Part shown: piece by piece, positions 35,198 to 44,866 of the stretch
Layout of the letters: every line of letters begins with the position of its first letter
How positions within the stretch are numbered: the first letter of the stretch is position 1
From: Motiliproteus sp965230185
Lineage (GTDB): Bacteria; Pseudomonadota; Gammaproteobacteria; Pseudomonadales; Balneatricaceae
Assembly: GCA_965230185.1 (NCBI GenBank)
Contig: OZ245995.1
Location: forward strand, 1-64,000
Direction of reading: 5' to 3'
DNA: 64,000 bases
The notes under the pieces: generated by a model
What the model was told of the DNA's origin: nothing
Database searches by the model: none
Seen by the model: only the letters and a program-made list of their open reading frames with translations
Program-made: the position numbers and the translations under genes

Positions 35198-35725
35198 GTG
35201 GACTTAGTTAGTACATTGAACATATTTCTTATCGGGCCTATGGGCGCTGGAAAAAGCACCATAGGCCGTCTTCTTTCTAAAGAGCTGCATCTGGAGTTCA
35301 GAGACTCGGACAAAGAGATCGAGGACCGGGCCGGTGCTGATATCCCCTGGATATTTGATGTCGAGGGCGAAGCAGGCTTCAGAAAACGCGAAACGACGGC
35401 AATCGGCGATCTGACAGAGATGTCTGGAATTGTACTGGCGACCGGTGGTGGTGCTGTACTGAAAGATGAAAACCGTAAATATCTGCAGTCGCGCGGTACG
35501 GTTATCTATCTTCATGCGACCGTGGAGCAGCAGGTTGAAAGAACCGCCAAAGATCGCAATCGACCATTATTGCAGGCAGAAGATCCGGCTGCGGTGCTGG
35601 CGGAACTGATGGCCGTTCGTGATCCGCTCTATCAGGAGTGCTGTGATTTTCTGGTAAAAACTGATGGCCGTAGACCTCGTATGGTCGTACGGGAGATAAT
35701 TCAGCTCCTGGACAGAACCCTTTAG
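35198..35725 (+). CDS. aroK: Shikimate kinase
   Basis: AroK phosphorylates shikimate at O3. Visible: Walker A GPMGAGKST near the N-terminus, shikimate-binding DSDKEIEDRAG, RKRETTAI, GGGAV and the lid arginines in DRNRPLLQ. The start is uncertain: GTG 35198 overlaps the pilQ end region and probably relies on coupled translation. A TTG at 35216 would begin at the usual NIFLIGPMG. 175 residues. Confidence 0.96.
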   Translation: MDLVSTLNIFLIGPMGAGKSTIGRLLSKELHLEFRDSDKEIEDRAGADIPWIFDVEGEAGFRKRETTAIGDLTEMSGIVLATGGGAVLKDENRKYLQSRGTVIYLHATVEQQVERTAKDRNRPLLQAEDPAAVLAELMAVRDPLYQECCDFLVKTDGRRPRMVVREIIQLLDRTL

Positions 35726-35741
35726 AGGCTCAGTGGTTGTT

Positions 35742-36827
35742 ATGCACAGGTTGGATGTTGATCTGGGAGTGCGCTCCTACCCCATCTTTATAGGCTCAGG
35801 GCTGATCGGAGACGGTTCCCTCTGGTCTTCCTTTATTCGCGGTAGTCAGGTGATGATCGTCAGCAATGAGACGATCGCACCACTTTATCTGGAACAGGTC
35901 GAGCAGGCGCTGGATGGCCGTGCCACAGATAGCGTTATTCTTCCGGATGGTGAAAAATACAAAAATCTGGATACGCTGAATCAGGTCTTCGATCGGCTGC
36001 TGGAACGGCGGCATAATCGAACTACAACCCTGATCGCCCTTGGTGGCGGTGTGGTCGGAGATATGACCGGGTTTGCAGCGGCCAGTTACCAGCGGGGCGT
36101 TGATTTTATCCAGATTCCCACCACCCTGTTATCTCAGGTCGATTCTTCCGTAGGCGGCAAAACCGGCGTTAATCATCCGCTGGGGAAAAACATGATTGGG
36201 GCTTTTCACCAGCCCCGCTGTGTAGTCATCGACACCGATACCCTGTCAACGCTGCCTGATAATGAACTCTCTGCCGGGCTGGCCGAGGTGATCAAGTACG
36301 GTCTGATTCTGGAGCCGCTGTTCCTGCTCTGGCTGGAGCAGAATATGGACCGGCTCATGCAGCGTGATGCCGATGCGCTGGCCGAAGCGATTCGCCGTTC
36401 CTGTGAAACCAAAGCCCGGGTTGTCGCCGAGGATGAGCGTGAAGCAGGGGCGCGTGCATTGCTTAACCTGGGCCACACGTTCGGCCATGCCATCGAAGCG
36501 CATGAGGGCTACGGCTGCTGGCTTCATGGTGAGGCCGTTGCTGCCGGTACGGTGCTGGCCGCCGAACTCTCCGCCCGACTGGGCTGGTTGAGCAGTGGCG
36601 ACGCAGATCGGGTTCGTCGTATTCTCGATGCGGCCGGACTGCCGCTGGAGCCACCCGCCGGCATGTCCGCAGACAGCTTTCTGGAACTGATGTCCGTAGA
36701 TAAGAAAGTGATTGATGGCCAGTTGCGACTAGTATTGCTGAAAGAGCTGGGTAAGGCTGTGGTCACCGCCGAGTTCCCCGCGGCCGCATTACGGGCGACA
36801 CTGGAAGCGAGCACCCGACAGGCTTAG
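35742..36827 (+). CDS. aroB: 3-dehydroquinate synthase
   Basis: AroB makes 3-dehydroquinate from DAHP using NAD+ and a divalent metal. Motifs: ALGGGVVGDMTGFAAASYQRGV, QIPTTLLSQVDSSVGGKTGVN, a metal-binding Glu in LAEVIKYG, and His in LNLGHTFGHAIE and WLHGEAVAAG. I use ATG 35742, which matches the family start (RLDVDLGVRSYPI). A GTG nine bases earlier is possible. It lies 16 bp after aroK and 2 bp before damX. Confidence 0.97.
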   Translation: MHRLDVDLGVRSYPIFIGSGLIGDGSLWSSFIRGSQVMIVSNETIAPLYLEQVEQALDGRATDSVILPDGEKYKNLDTLNQVFDRLLERRHNRTTTLIALGGGVVGDMTGFAAASYQRGVDFIQIPTTLLSQVDSSVGGKTGVNHPLGKNMIGAFHQPRCVVIDTDTLSTLPDNELSAGLAEVIKYGLILEPLFLLWLEQNMDRLMQRDADALAEAIRRSCETKARVVAEDEREAGARALLNLGHTFGHAIEAHEGYGCWLHGEAVAAGTVLAAELSARLGWLSSGDADRVRRILDAAGLPLEPPAGMSADSFLELMSVDKKVIDGQLRLVLLKELGKAVVTAEFPAAALRATLEASTRQA

Positions 36828-36829
36828 CC

Positions 36830-38524
36830 ATGCAGGAAAGCCGAGCCGGATCTGAAGAAAAGCGCTTTTCCAGTAGCATGGCGGACCTGGCTCCGGTACT
36901 TCATGAGACTGCAGAGCAGGGGGAGTATTATCTGCCCCCGGAGCAACTGCAGTTGCTGGAGAAGCTGGAGCATCTGAGTCGCTACAGCCATTTCATTCAG
37001 ATCATTCTGGGTGTTCCCGGTAGTGGCAAAAGCACCCTGCTTAAGCAGTTTCTGCCTGCCGGGCAGGACCCGGATGTTCAGCTCTGTCACCTTCAGATAG
37101 AGCATGATACTCGTCTCGGCGATCTGCTGGATGAGCTGAACCAACAGCTTGAAATTGATCTGGCCGTCGCCGCTTCCGATGAAGATAAGCTGCAGGCGCT
37201 GTACCAGCATGCTGACCTGCTGGAGGACATTTCCCGGCATTTCATGATAGTGGTGGACGATGCGGACAGGCTGGATGATGAATGCCTTGATCTGCTGGTG
37301 AATCTGTTACCTTCAGTGCGAAATCCGGATGCTCGCCCTCATCTGATCCTGTTTGCTGCGCCGAAACTGACGGAGCGCATGGGCGCCAGTCCTGTCTTCC
37401 GTGAGATTCTTGAAGAAAATTGCCACTTTTCCGAACTGAAATCGCTGGATACGGAGGAGATCCGGGAATTTCTGTGCCACCGTTACGGCGCTGTGGCCGA
37501 GGATCTCAGCAGCAGGCAGCTGGCCAGAATTCAGCAGGACTCTTTCGGCCTGCCCGGTCGTATTCCGAAAGCTATGGAAAAACTACTGGCCGGGGCTGCG
37601 GCCGATGGTAAGTCCGAAAAGGCGTCCCGCCCGGGCAGGTTACTGCCCTGGCTGGGGACCGGGCTGGCTGGCGTCATGTTGATTGCAGTGGCCAGCTGGC
37701 TGTTCATGCCGGATCAGATCACCAGCAACGGCGAGGAGCGAATCAGGGTCGAGTTATCTTTGCCGACGCCGAGTCCCGAGCAGCCGGATGCTGGTAGGCT
37801 AGCTGGAGCAGAAGATGCTGAACCAAAAAACGCTGCCAGCGAACTTGAGCAACGACTGAAAGCGGCGGAAATTCGTCTGGAAGCGGAATCCAGGGCTTCG
37901 CTGGAAGCCGCCGGCAACATGCAGAACAACAAGGATACGGTTGCTGAGCAGCCAACACCTGCAGTGCAGGAGACCGAAGCCTCTGACGCGGCTGATGCGC
38001 CCACTGGTGTAAATATCACCCGGAATAGCCGGATTGCCGTGGCGCCTGTAAAGCCTGCGCCGCCCGAACTGACAGAGGAGAAAAAGCCCGCTGCGAAGCC
38101 GGTGGCTGAAGCCGCTGATGAGCCAAAGAAGCTGGTGCTGAAGCTGCCGACACCGGAAGCGAAACCGGCAGTTCCTGCCAGGACTCTGAAACTCTCTGCT
38201 GGCAAGAAGCCAGCAGGCGCCTACTCTTCTCTGGAAGAGGAACTGCTCAGCTGGAATCCATCCGGATACACGCTGCAGATGCTTGGGGCGCGTAAAGCCT
38301 CCAGTGTGACCAGGTTTATCCGATCTCAGTCATCTCCAGAAAATTTTCACCACTTTTCAACGATCTACAAAGAAAGGCCCTGGTATGTCGTGGTTTACGG
38401 CAATTATCCCAGTCGTCAGAAAGCCGTCGCTGCGGTTAAGACGCTGCCTTCTGGTTTACGCAAACGTAAACCCTGGGCCCGCAGTATTCAGGGTGTTCAG
38501 GATGATATTCGGCGTAAAAAATAA
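36830..38524 (+). CDS. damX: DamX-like AAA/SPOR domain cell-division protein
   Basis: The N-terminal cytoplasmic AAA domain has Walker A GVPGSGKST at about 61-69 and Walker B IVVDDADRLDDE at about 137. A single membrane segment follows (about 270-293, GTGLAGVMLIAVASWLFM). A long low-complexity Ala/Glu/Pro-rich periplasmic linker then leads to a C-terminal SPOR domain (about 478-560). The SPOR domain includes YTLQMLGARKASSVTRFI and KERPWYVVVYGNYPSRQKA and binds denuded septal glycan. The ATPase is of the ExeA/GspA type. Position after aroB is conserved. The charged linker is typical but poorly conserved. Confidence 0.93.
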   Translation: MQESRAGSEEKRFSSSMADLAPVLHETAEQGEYYLPPEQLQLLEKLEHLSRYSHFIQIILGVPGSGKSTLLKQFLPAGQDPDVQLCHLQIEHDTRLGDLLDELNQQLEIDLAVAASDEDKLQALYQHADLLEDISRHFMIVVDDADRLDDECLDLLVNLLPSVRNPDARPHLILFAAPKLTERMGASPVFREILEENCHFSELKSLDTEEIREFLCHRYGAVAEDLSSRQLARIQQDSFGLPGRIPKAMEKLLAGAAADGKSEKASRPGRLLPWLGTGLAGVMLIAVASWLFMPDQITSNGEERIRVELSLPTPSPEQPDAGRLAGAEDAEPKNAASELEQRLKAAEIRLEAESRASLEAAGNMQNNKDTVAEQPTPAVQETEASDAADAPTGVNITRNSRIAVAPVKPAPPELTEEKKPAAKPVAEAADEPKKLVLKLPTPEAKPAVPARTLKLSAGKKPAGAYSSLEEELLSWNPSGYTLQMLGARKASSVTRFIRSQSSPENFHHFSTIYKERPWYVVVYGNYPSRQKAVAAVKTLPSGLRKRKPWARSIQGVQDDIRRKK

Positions 38525-38567
38525 TTAGCGCAAAATCCTCCGGTATCTGTCTCAAAAATAGTGAAAT

Positions 38568-38596
38568 TTGTCCTGAACGCCTTTCGCAGGTAAAAT
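38568..38596 (+). promoter_or_regulatory. Probable sigma-70 promoter of gltB
   Basis: TTGTCC (-35) and TAAAAT (-10) are separated by exactly 17 bp, about 90 bp before the gltB start. Confidence 0.55.
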
Positions 38597-38683
38597 GCTT
38601 CTCCCTTTTTGTCAGTATTAGCTCGGTGTTTTACCCCATATTTTTAGCTAACTTGCTGATTGCAAAGAAAGTTTGAGTGAGAA

Positions 38684-41600
38684 ATGCTTATGAAGACAGG
38701 ACTGTATCGCCCTGGCGAGTTTAAGGATAACTGCGGCTTTGGTCTGATGGCCCATATTCAGGGAGAGAGCAGCCACGGGCTGTTGCTCAAAGCCATTGAA
38801 TCCTTGACCTGCATGACCCACCGAGGCGGAATTGCTGCCGATGGTAAGACCGGTGATGGTTGTGGCCTGCTGATGCAGATGCCTGACAGTTTCCTGCGCA
38901 CTGAAGCTAAAGCCCGTTTTTCTGTGGAACTGGACGAGCAGTATGGCGTCGGCATGATCTTCCTGTCCCGGGATGAGGCGAAAGCGGACGCTGCCCGTGT
39001 GCGCCTGAACCAGGAGTTGGAAGCTGAAGGCCTCAAGGTGCTCGGCTGGCGTGAAGTCCCCACCGATCCCTCATCCTGTGGTCCTATTGCACTGGAGACC
39101 CTGCCCGGTATTGAGCAGGTTTTCGTTAACGGCGGCGATAAATCCGCTCAGCAGCTGACCGTCAGCCTGTACGTTGCTCGTCGTAAAGCTGAGCTGGCGC
39201 TGGCCGACGATGAAGACTTCTACGTCTGCAGCCTCTCCAACACCGTTCTCTCCTATAAGGGCCTGGTGATGCCGGCTGATCTCACCAGCTTCTATAAGGA
39301 TCTGGGAGATGAAAGGATGGAGACCGCTATCTGTGTCTTCCACCAGCGTTTTTCCACCAACACAGCGCCACGCTGGCCGCTGGCACAGCCGTTCCGTACG
39401 ATTGCCCATAACGGTGAAATCAACACTATCGAAGGCAACCGTAACTGGGCTAATGCCCGCTCCAGTAAGTTTGAAACGGACCTGCTGCCCAATCTTCAGG
39501 AGCTGCAGCCGATCGTCAACACCACCGGTTCCGATTCTTCCAGCCTCGATAACATGGTGGAGCTGATGGTTGCCGGTGGTATGGAAATCTACCGTGCGGT
39601 GCGGATGCTGATTCCGCCGGCGTGGCAGAATGTCGACACCATGGACCCGGCATTGCGGGCGTTCTACGAATACAACTCCATGCACATGGAGCCCTGGGAC
39701 GGTCCTGCCGGTCTGGTCATGACCGATGGCCGCACCGCCGTCTGTATGCTGGACCGTAACGGTCTGCGTCCGTCTCGCTGGGTGATGACCAAAGACGGCA
39801 TCATCTGTACGGCGTCGGAAGTGGGTACTTACAACTACCAGCCCGAAGATGTGGTCGCCAAGGGCCGGGTCGGCCCGGGACAGATCCTGGCGATCGACAC
39901 CGGGACCGGTGAAGTGCTGCATACCGAAGATGTTGATAATCGCCTGAAGGATGCCAATCCCTACAAGCAGTGGCTGAGAAAGCAGTCCACTCGCCTGGAA
40001 TCGACGATGCGCGATCAGGATCTGGAGTTTAAGGTATTTTCGCCGGATCAGCTCAAGACCCATATGAAGATGTACCAGGTCTCCTTTGAGGAGCGGGATC
40101 AGGTTATTCGTCCGCTGGCTGAAACCGCTCAGGAAGCGGTCGGCTCGATGGGTGACGACACTCCGATGGCGGTACTTTCTCAACGGGTCCGTCCGCTGGC
40201 CGACTATTTCCGTCAGCAGTTCGCCCAGGTCACCAATCCGCCTATCGATCCGCTACGGGAAGCCGTGGTGATGTCTCTGGAAACCTGCCTCGGAGCCGAG
40301 CGTAACGTCTTTGAGGATACTCCGGAGCATGCTAACCGGATCATTCTGGCATCGCCGGTATTGTCTCCGCGCAAATATCAGAAGATCTACAGCAACGAGC
40401 TGGAAGGTTTCAAGAATCACTATATTAACCTTAATTATGATCCTCAGCTGGGTCTGGAAGCGGCGATCGTCAAACTCTGCGATGAGGCCGAACAGGCTGT
40501 GCGTGACGGCAATGTCATCCTGATTCTCTCCGACCGTAACATCAAACAGGGACTGTTGCCGATTCCGGCTCTGATGGCCACCGGTGCGGTCCATCACCGT
40601 CTCTGTAAGACCGGACTGCGCTGCGAGACCAATATTGTCGTTGATACCGGTACGGCCCGCGATTCCCATCAGATGGCGGTCCTGTTCGGTGTCGGTGCCA
40701 CGGCGGTCTACCCGTATCTGGCCTATCGGGTGATCAACGACATGATTTCAACCGGTGAGATTCTCGGTGATGAGATCAGCTGTCATGCCAGCTACCGCAA
40801 GGGTATTAATAAAGGGCTGCTGAAGATCCTGTCGAAGATGGGCATATCCACCATTGCTTCCTACCGTGGCGCCCAGCTGTTTGAAGCAGTTGGCCTCAGC
40901 AGTGAAGTGGTGGATCTCTGTTTCAGTGGTATTGCCAGCCGTATTGAAGGTGCGTCCTTTTATGATTTCCAGCGTGAACAGGAGCTGTTGGCTGACAACG
41001 CCTGGAAACTGCGCAAGCCGATCGATCAGGGCGGTATGCTGAAGTTTGTTCACGGTAAGGAGTACCACGCGTTTAATCCGGACGTGATCGGAACCATCCA
41101 GCAGGCGGTGCAGAATCACGATTACGGTGCCTACCGCGAATATGCGGCGCTGGTTAACGAGCGCCCCGTCGCCACAATCCGTGACCTGTTCAACCTTAAA
41201 GATGTCACGCCGATCAGCCTCGATGAAGTTGAGCCGGTGGAGGCGATACTGAAGCGCTTCGACTCCGCGGCAATGTCGCTGGGAGCGCTGTCTCCGGAAG
41301 CCCACGAAGCACTGGCGATGGCGATGAACGATCTGGGTGGTCGTTCCAACTCCGGCGAGGGTGGTGAAGATCCGGCCCGTCACGGTACCAACCGTCGTTC
41401 CAAGATCAAACAGATCGCTTCCGGTCGTTTCGGTGTGACCCCTCAGTATCTGGTCAACGCCGAAGTGTTGCAGATCAAGGTGGCCCAGGGTGCCAAGCCC
41501 GGTGAGGGTGGCCAGTTGCCCGGCGGCAAGGTTAATGATCTGATCGCCCGTCTGCGTTACTCGGTGCCTGGGGTAACACTGATTTCGCCGCCCCCGCACC

Positions 41601-43135
41601 ACGATATCTACTCGATCGAGGATCTGGCTCAGCTGATCTTCGATCTCAAGCAGGTTAACCCGGACGCGCTGGTGTCGGTGAAGCTGGTGTCTCGCCCCGG
41701 GGTCGGTACCATCGCCGCCGGTGTCGCCAAGGCCTATGCGGATCTGATTACCATCTCCGGTTACGACGGCGGTACCGCGGCCAGCCCGCTGACCTCTATC
41801 CGTCACGCCGGTTCTCCCTGGGAGATCGGTCTCAGCGAGACCCATCAGGCGCTGGCCATCAACGGCCTGCGTAACAAGGTCCGTGTCCAGACCGACGGCG
41901 GTCTGAAAACCGGCCTCGATGTAGTGAAGGCTGCAATGCTGGGGGCCGAGAGCTTTGGATTCGGTACTCTGCCGATGGTGGCGCTGGGCTGTAAGTATCT
42001 GCGGATCTGTCACCTCAACAACTGCGCCACCGGTGTTGCTACTCAGCAGGACTATCTGCGTTCAGAGCATTTCATCGGCACCGTTGAAATGGTGAAGAGC
42101 CTGTTCACCTTCATCGCCGAAGAGACCCGGGAATGGATGGCTAAGCTGGGTGTGCGGTCGATGGAAGAGCTGGTGGGTCGTACCGATCTGCTGGAGATCC
42201 TGCCGGGTCATACCGATAAGCAGAAGCGCCTGAACCTGATGCCGATGCTGCAGAATGACTTTATGGATGCCGATCAGCCCCAGACCTGTCAGGTGGACAA
42301 GAACCCGCCGTACGATCCGGGTACCCTCAACCAGCAGATCCTGGAAGCCTGTCGGGATGCGGTAGCGGCTAAACGTGGTGGTGAGTTTGAATTCACCATC
42401 ACCAACTGTGATCGCTCCGTGGGCGCCACCCTGTCCGGTGAGATCGCCCGTCAGCACGGTAATCTGGGCATGGACGATCAGCCGGTATCACTGCAGCTGA
42501 AAGGGGTTGCCGGTCAGAGCTTCGGAGTCTGGAACGCCGGTGGTCTGAATCTGTACCTGGAAGGTGATGCCAACGATTATGTCGGTAAAGGCATGGCTGG
42601 CGGTAAGATCGTGATCTATCCGCCGAAGGGCAGTGAGTACGAGACTCAGAAGACTTCCATCGTCGGTAACACCTGCCTGTACGGCGCCACCGGCGGTAAA
42701 GTGTTTGCGGCCGGCTGCGCCGGTGAACGCTTCGGTGTCCGTAACTCCGGTGCCCATGCGGTGATCGAAGGTGCCGGTGATCACTGCTGTGAATACATGA
42801 CCGGTGGTCAGATCACGGTACTGGGGAATACCGGGTACAACTTCGGTGCCGGCATGACCGGTGGTTTTGCCTATGTGCTGGATCTGGACCGCAGCTTCGT
42901 GGACAAGTACAACCACGAGCTGGTCGAAATCCACCGCATCAGCAACTACAACATGGAGGAGTACGCCAACCACCTCCGCTCAGTGATAGCCGAGTACTGC
43001 GATGAGACGCAAAGCGCCTGGGGCCTGCATCTGCTCGAGAACTTTGACGATTACGTTCCCAAATTCTGGCTGGTGAAACCTAAGGCCGCCAGCCTGGGCG
43101 AGCTGCTCGACAATATGCGTACACGTCCTGAATAA
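38684..43135 (+). CDS. gltB: Glutamate synthase (NADPH) large subunit
   Basis: GltB makes two glutamates from glutamine and 2-oxoglutarate. The class II amidotransferase domain needs removal of a short propeptide to expose the catalytic Cys in DNCGFGLMAH (residue 17 from this start, 15 from the ATG at 38690). Central and FMN synthase domains follow (GQLPGGKVNDLIARLRYS, ITISGYDGGTAASPL). The 3Fe-4S cysteines CKYLRICHLNNC lie near residue 1102. The C-terminal GXGXG beta-helix domain is about 1230-1470. At 1,483 residues it is full length. Two ATGs two codons apart are both possible starts. Confidence 0.98.
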   Translation: MLMKTGLYRPGEFKDNCGFGLMAHIQGESSHGLLLKAIESLTCMTHRGGIAADGKTGDGCGLLMQMPDSFLRTEAKARFSVELDEQYGVGMIFLSRDEAKADAARVRLNQELEAEGLKVLGWREVPTDPSSCGPIALETLPGIEQVFVNGGDKSAQQLTVSLYVARRKAELALADDEDFYVCSLSNTVLSYKGLVMPADLTSFYKDLGDERMETAICVFHQRFSTNTAPRWPLAQPFRTIAHNGEINTIEGNRNWANARSSKFETDLLPNLQELQPIVNTTGSDSSSLDNMVELMVAGGMEIYRAVRMLIPPAWQNVDTMDPALRAFYEYNSMHMEPWDGPAGLVMTDGRTAVCMLDRNGLRPSRWVMTKDGIICTASEVGTYNYQPEDVVAKGRVGPGQILAIDTGTGEVLHTEDVDNRLKDANPYKQWLRKQSTRLESTMRDQDLEFKVFSPDQLKTHMKMYQVSFEERDQVIRPLAETAQEAVGSMGDDTPMAVLSQRVRPLADYFRQQFAQVTNPPIDPLREAVVMSLETCLGAERNVFEDTPEHANRIILASPVLSPRKYQKIYSNELEGFKNHYINLNYDPQLGLEAAIVKLCDEAEQAVRDGNVILILSDRNIKQGLLPIPALMATGAVHHRLCKTGLRCETNIVVDTGTARDSHQMAVLFGVGATAVYPYLAYRVINDMISTGEILGDEISCHASYRKGINKGLLKILSKMGISTIASYRGAQLFEAVGLSSEVVDLCFSGIASRIEGASFYDFQREQELLADNAWKLRKPIDQGGMLKFVHGKEYHAFNPDVIGTIQQAVQNHDYGAYREYAALVNERPVATIRDLFNLKDVTPISLDEVEPVEAILKRFDSAAMSLGALSPEAHEALAMAMNDLGGRSNSGEGGEDPARHGTNRRSKIKQIASGRFGVTPQYLVNAEVLQIKVAQGAKPGEGGQLPGGKVNDLIARLRYSVPGVTLISPPPHHDIYSIEDLAQLIFDLKQVNPDALVSVKLVSRPGVGTIAAGVAKAYADLITISGYDGGTAASPLTSIRHAGSPWEIGLSETHQALAINGLRNKVRVQTDGGLKTGLDVVKAAMLGAESFGFGTLPMVALGCKYLRICHLNNCATGVATQQDYLRSEHFIGTVEMVKSLFTFIAEETREWMAKLGVRSMEELVGRTDLLEILPGHTDKQKRLNLMPMLQNDFMDADQPQTCQVDKNPPYDPGTLNQQILEACRDAVAAKRGGEFEFTITNCDRSVGATLSGEIARQHGNLGMDDQPVSLQLKGVAGQSFGVWNAGGLNLYLEGDANDYVGKGMAGGKIVIYPPKGSEYETQKTSIVGNTCLYGATGGKVFAAGCAGERFGVRNSGAHAVIEGAGDHCCEYMTGGQITVLGNTGYNFGAGMTGGFAYVLDLDRSFVDKYNHELVEIHRISNYNMEEYANHLRSVIAEYCDETQSAWGLHLLENFDDYVPKFWLVKPKAASLGELLDNMRTRPE

Positions 43136-43220
43136 GCGCGGCAGCGCTGTTTTGACGAGGTTATCCGACGAATTGCAGGCCTCCGCCATGGCGGAGGCCG
43201 GGGAATGAGGAATAGGTGAA

Positions 43221-44654
43221 ATGTCTAATCGCCTGAATAATGATTTTCAGTTTGTGGAAGTAAAGCGTCAGGACCCTGATAAGGTGCCGGCCGCTGTCCG
43301 CAAAAAGGAATTCGCCGAAATCTACGGACCGTTTAAGGCCGATGAAGCCGCTTCTCAGGCTCATCGATGCCTGGCCTGCGGCAATCCGTACTGTGAGTGG
43401 AAGTGTCCGGTACACAACTATATTCCCAACTGGCTTAAGCTGGTTTCCGAGGGCAATGTGCTGGAGGCAGTTGAGCTCTGTCATCAGACCAACTCGCTAC
43501 CGGAAGTCTGTGGTCGGGTCTGCCCTCAGGATCGCCTCTGTGAAGGGGCCTGCACCCTCAATCAGGGAGATTTCGGGGCCGTGACTATCGGTTCGGTGGA
43601 AAAATATATCACCGATACCGCCATCAGCATGGGCTGGAAGCCGGATCTCTCTAATGTGGTTCCGACCGATAAGCGGGTTGCGGTGATCGGTGCCGGTCCG
43701 GCTGGTCTGGCCTGTGCCGACATCCTGGCACGTAACGGTGTCAGTGCGGTGGTGTTCGATCGCCATCCGGAGATTGGTGGCCTGCTGACTTTCGGCATTC
43801 CCGAGTTCAAGCTGGAAAAAAGTGTAATCAGCCGTCGTCGCGAGCTGCTGGAAGGCATGGGCGTTGAGTTCCGCCTCAACTGCGAGATTGGAAAAGATGT
43901 CGAGTTCCAGGCACTGGTGGATGAGTACGATGCCGTATTCCTGGGGATGGGAACCTACACCTATATGAAAGGCGGTTTCCCGGGCGAAGAGCTGGACGGC
44001 GTCTACGACGCGCTGCCTTTCCTGATCTCCAATATCAATCATTGCATGGGCTTTGAGAAAGATCCGGCCGACTACATCGACATGAAGGGTAAGCGGGTCG
44101 TGGTGCTGGGCGGTGGTGATACTGCCATGGACTGTAACCGTACTTCCATCCGTCAGGGTGCGCGCAACGTTTACTGTGCCTACCGCCGGGACGAAGCCAA
44201 TATGCCGGGCTCCCGTAAAGAGGTAGTGAACTCTAAAGAGGAAGGCGTTCAGTTCCTGTTTAACCGTCAACCGGTGGAAGTGGTCGGTGAAAACGGAAAG
44301 GTCACCGGCGTTAAACTGGTGACGACCGCTCTCGGCGAGCCTGATGCCAACGGTCGCCGTCGTCCTGAGGTGGTCGAAGGTAGTGAAGAGGTGGTAGCCG
44401 CCGATGCTGTACTGGTGGCTTTCGGTTTCCGTCCGAGCCCGGCACCCTGGTTTGAGCAGTTCGGTATCGAACTGGATGACGGTGGTCGGGTTATCGCGCC
44501 GGAGCAGGCGGAAGCAGGTAAGTTCAGTTTCCAGACCAGTAATCCGAGTGTCTTTGCCGGTGGTGATATGGTTCGCGGTTCCGACCTGGTGGTCACGGCA
44601 ATTGCCGAAGGTCGCCAGGCGGCCGAAGGGATTCTGGACTACCTGGAAGTCTGA
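43221..44654 (+). CDS. gltD: Glutamate synthase (NADPH) small subunit
   Basis: GltD passes electrons from NADPH through FAD and two 4Fe-4S clusters to GltB. N-terminal cysteine sets are CLACGNPYCEWKCPVH and CGRVCPQDRLCEGAC. The FAD Rossmann motif VIGAGPAGLACADIL, the NAD(P) motif VVVLGGGDTAMDC and the closing FAGGDMVRGSDLVVTAIAEGR are all present. 477 residues. It lies 85 bp after gltB with AGG before the ATG; a terminator follows. Confidence 0.98.
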   Translation: MSNRLNNDFQFVEVKRQDPDKVPAAVRKKEFAEIYGPFKADEAASQAHRCLACGNPYCEWKCPVHNYIPNWLKLVSEGNVLEAVELCHQTNSLPEVCGRVCPQDRLCEGACTLNQGDFGAVTIGSVEKYITDTAISMGWKPDLSNVVPTDKRVAVIGAGPAGLACADILARNGVSAVVFDRHPEIGGLLTFGIPEFKLEKSVISRRRELLEGMGVEFRLNCEIGKDVEFQALVDEYDAVFLGMGTYTYMKGGFPGEELDGVYDALPFLISNINHCMGFEKDPADYIDMKGKRVVVLGGGDTAMDCNRTSIRQGARNVYCAYRRDEANMPGSRKEVVNSKEEGVQFLFNRQPVEVVGENGKVTGVKLVTTALGEPDANGRRRPEVVEGSEEVVAADAVLVAFGFRPSPAPWFEQFGIELDDGGRVIAPEQAEAGKFSFQTSNPSVFAGGDMVRGSDLVVTAIAEGRQAAEGILDYLEV

Positions 44655-44732
44655 TCTGCATTCTTCTGGCAGGCTGGCCACGCCGACAATGGCGTGGTCG
44701 ATGGCCGGATTTTGCTTGAGCTATATCATTTT

Positions 44733-44756
44733 GGGCACGGCAGACCGTGCCCTTTT
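44733..44756 (+). terminator. Terminator after gltBD
   Basis: Perfect 8-bp stem GGGCACGG / CCGTGCCC with a four-base loop and TTTT, about 80 bp past the gltD stop. Confidence 0.75.
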
Positions 44757-44866
44757 GCGTTCTGAAGCCCTATACTAGTACCCCGCCCGAACAGGCCATT
44801 GTGTAGTGTCCGGACTGAACCGCCTTACGGTCACTGTAGAGTCATAGTTAACAGAGCACCCTGTAA

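Noticed and set aside
33535..35313. 592-codon open frame antisense to pilQ, and a 421-codon one antisense to gltB (40748-42013)
   Set aside because: Long antisense frames are common opposite GC-rich coding DNA; both lie fully against conserved genes and have histidine/glutamine-rich, non-family sequences.
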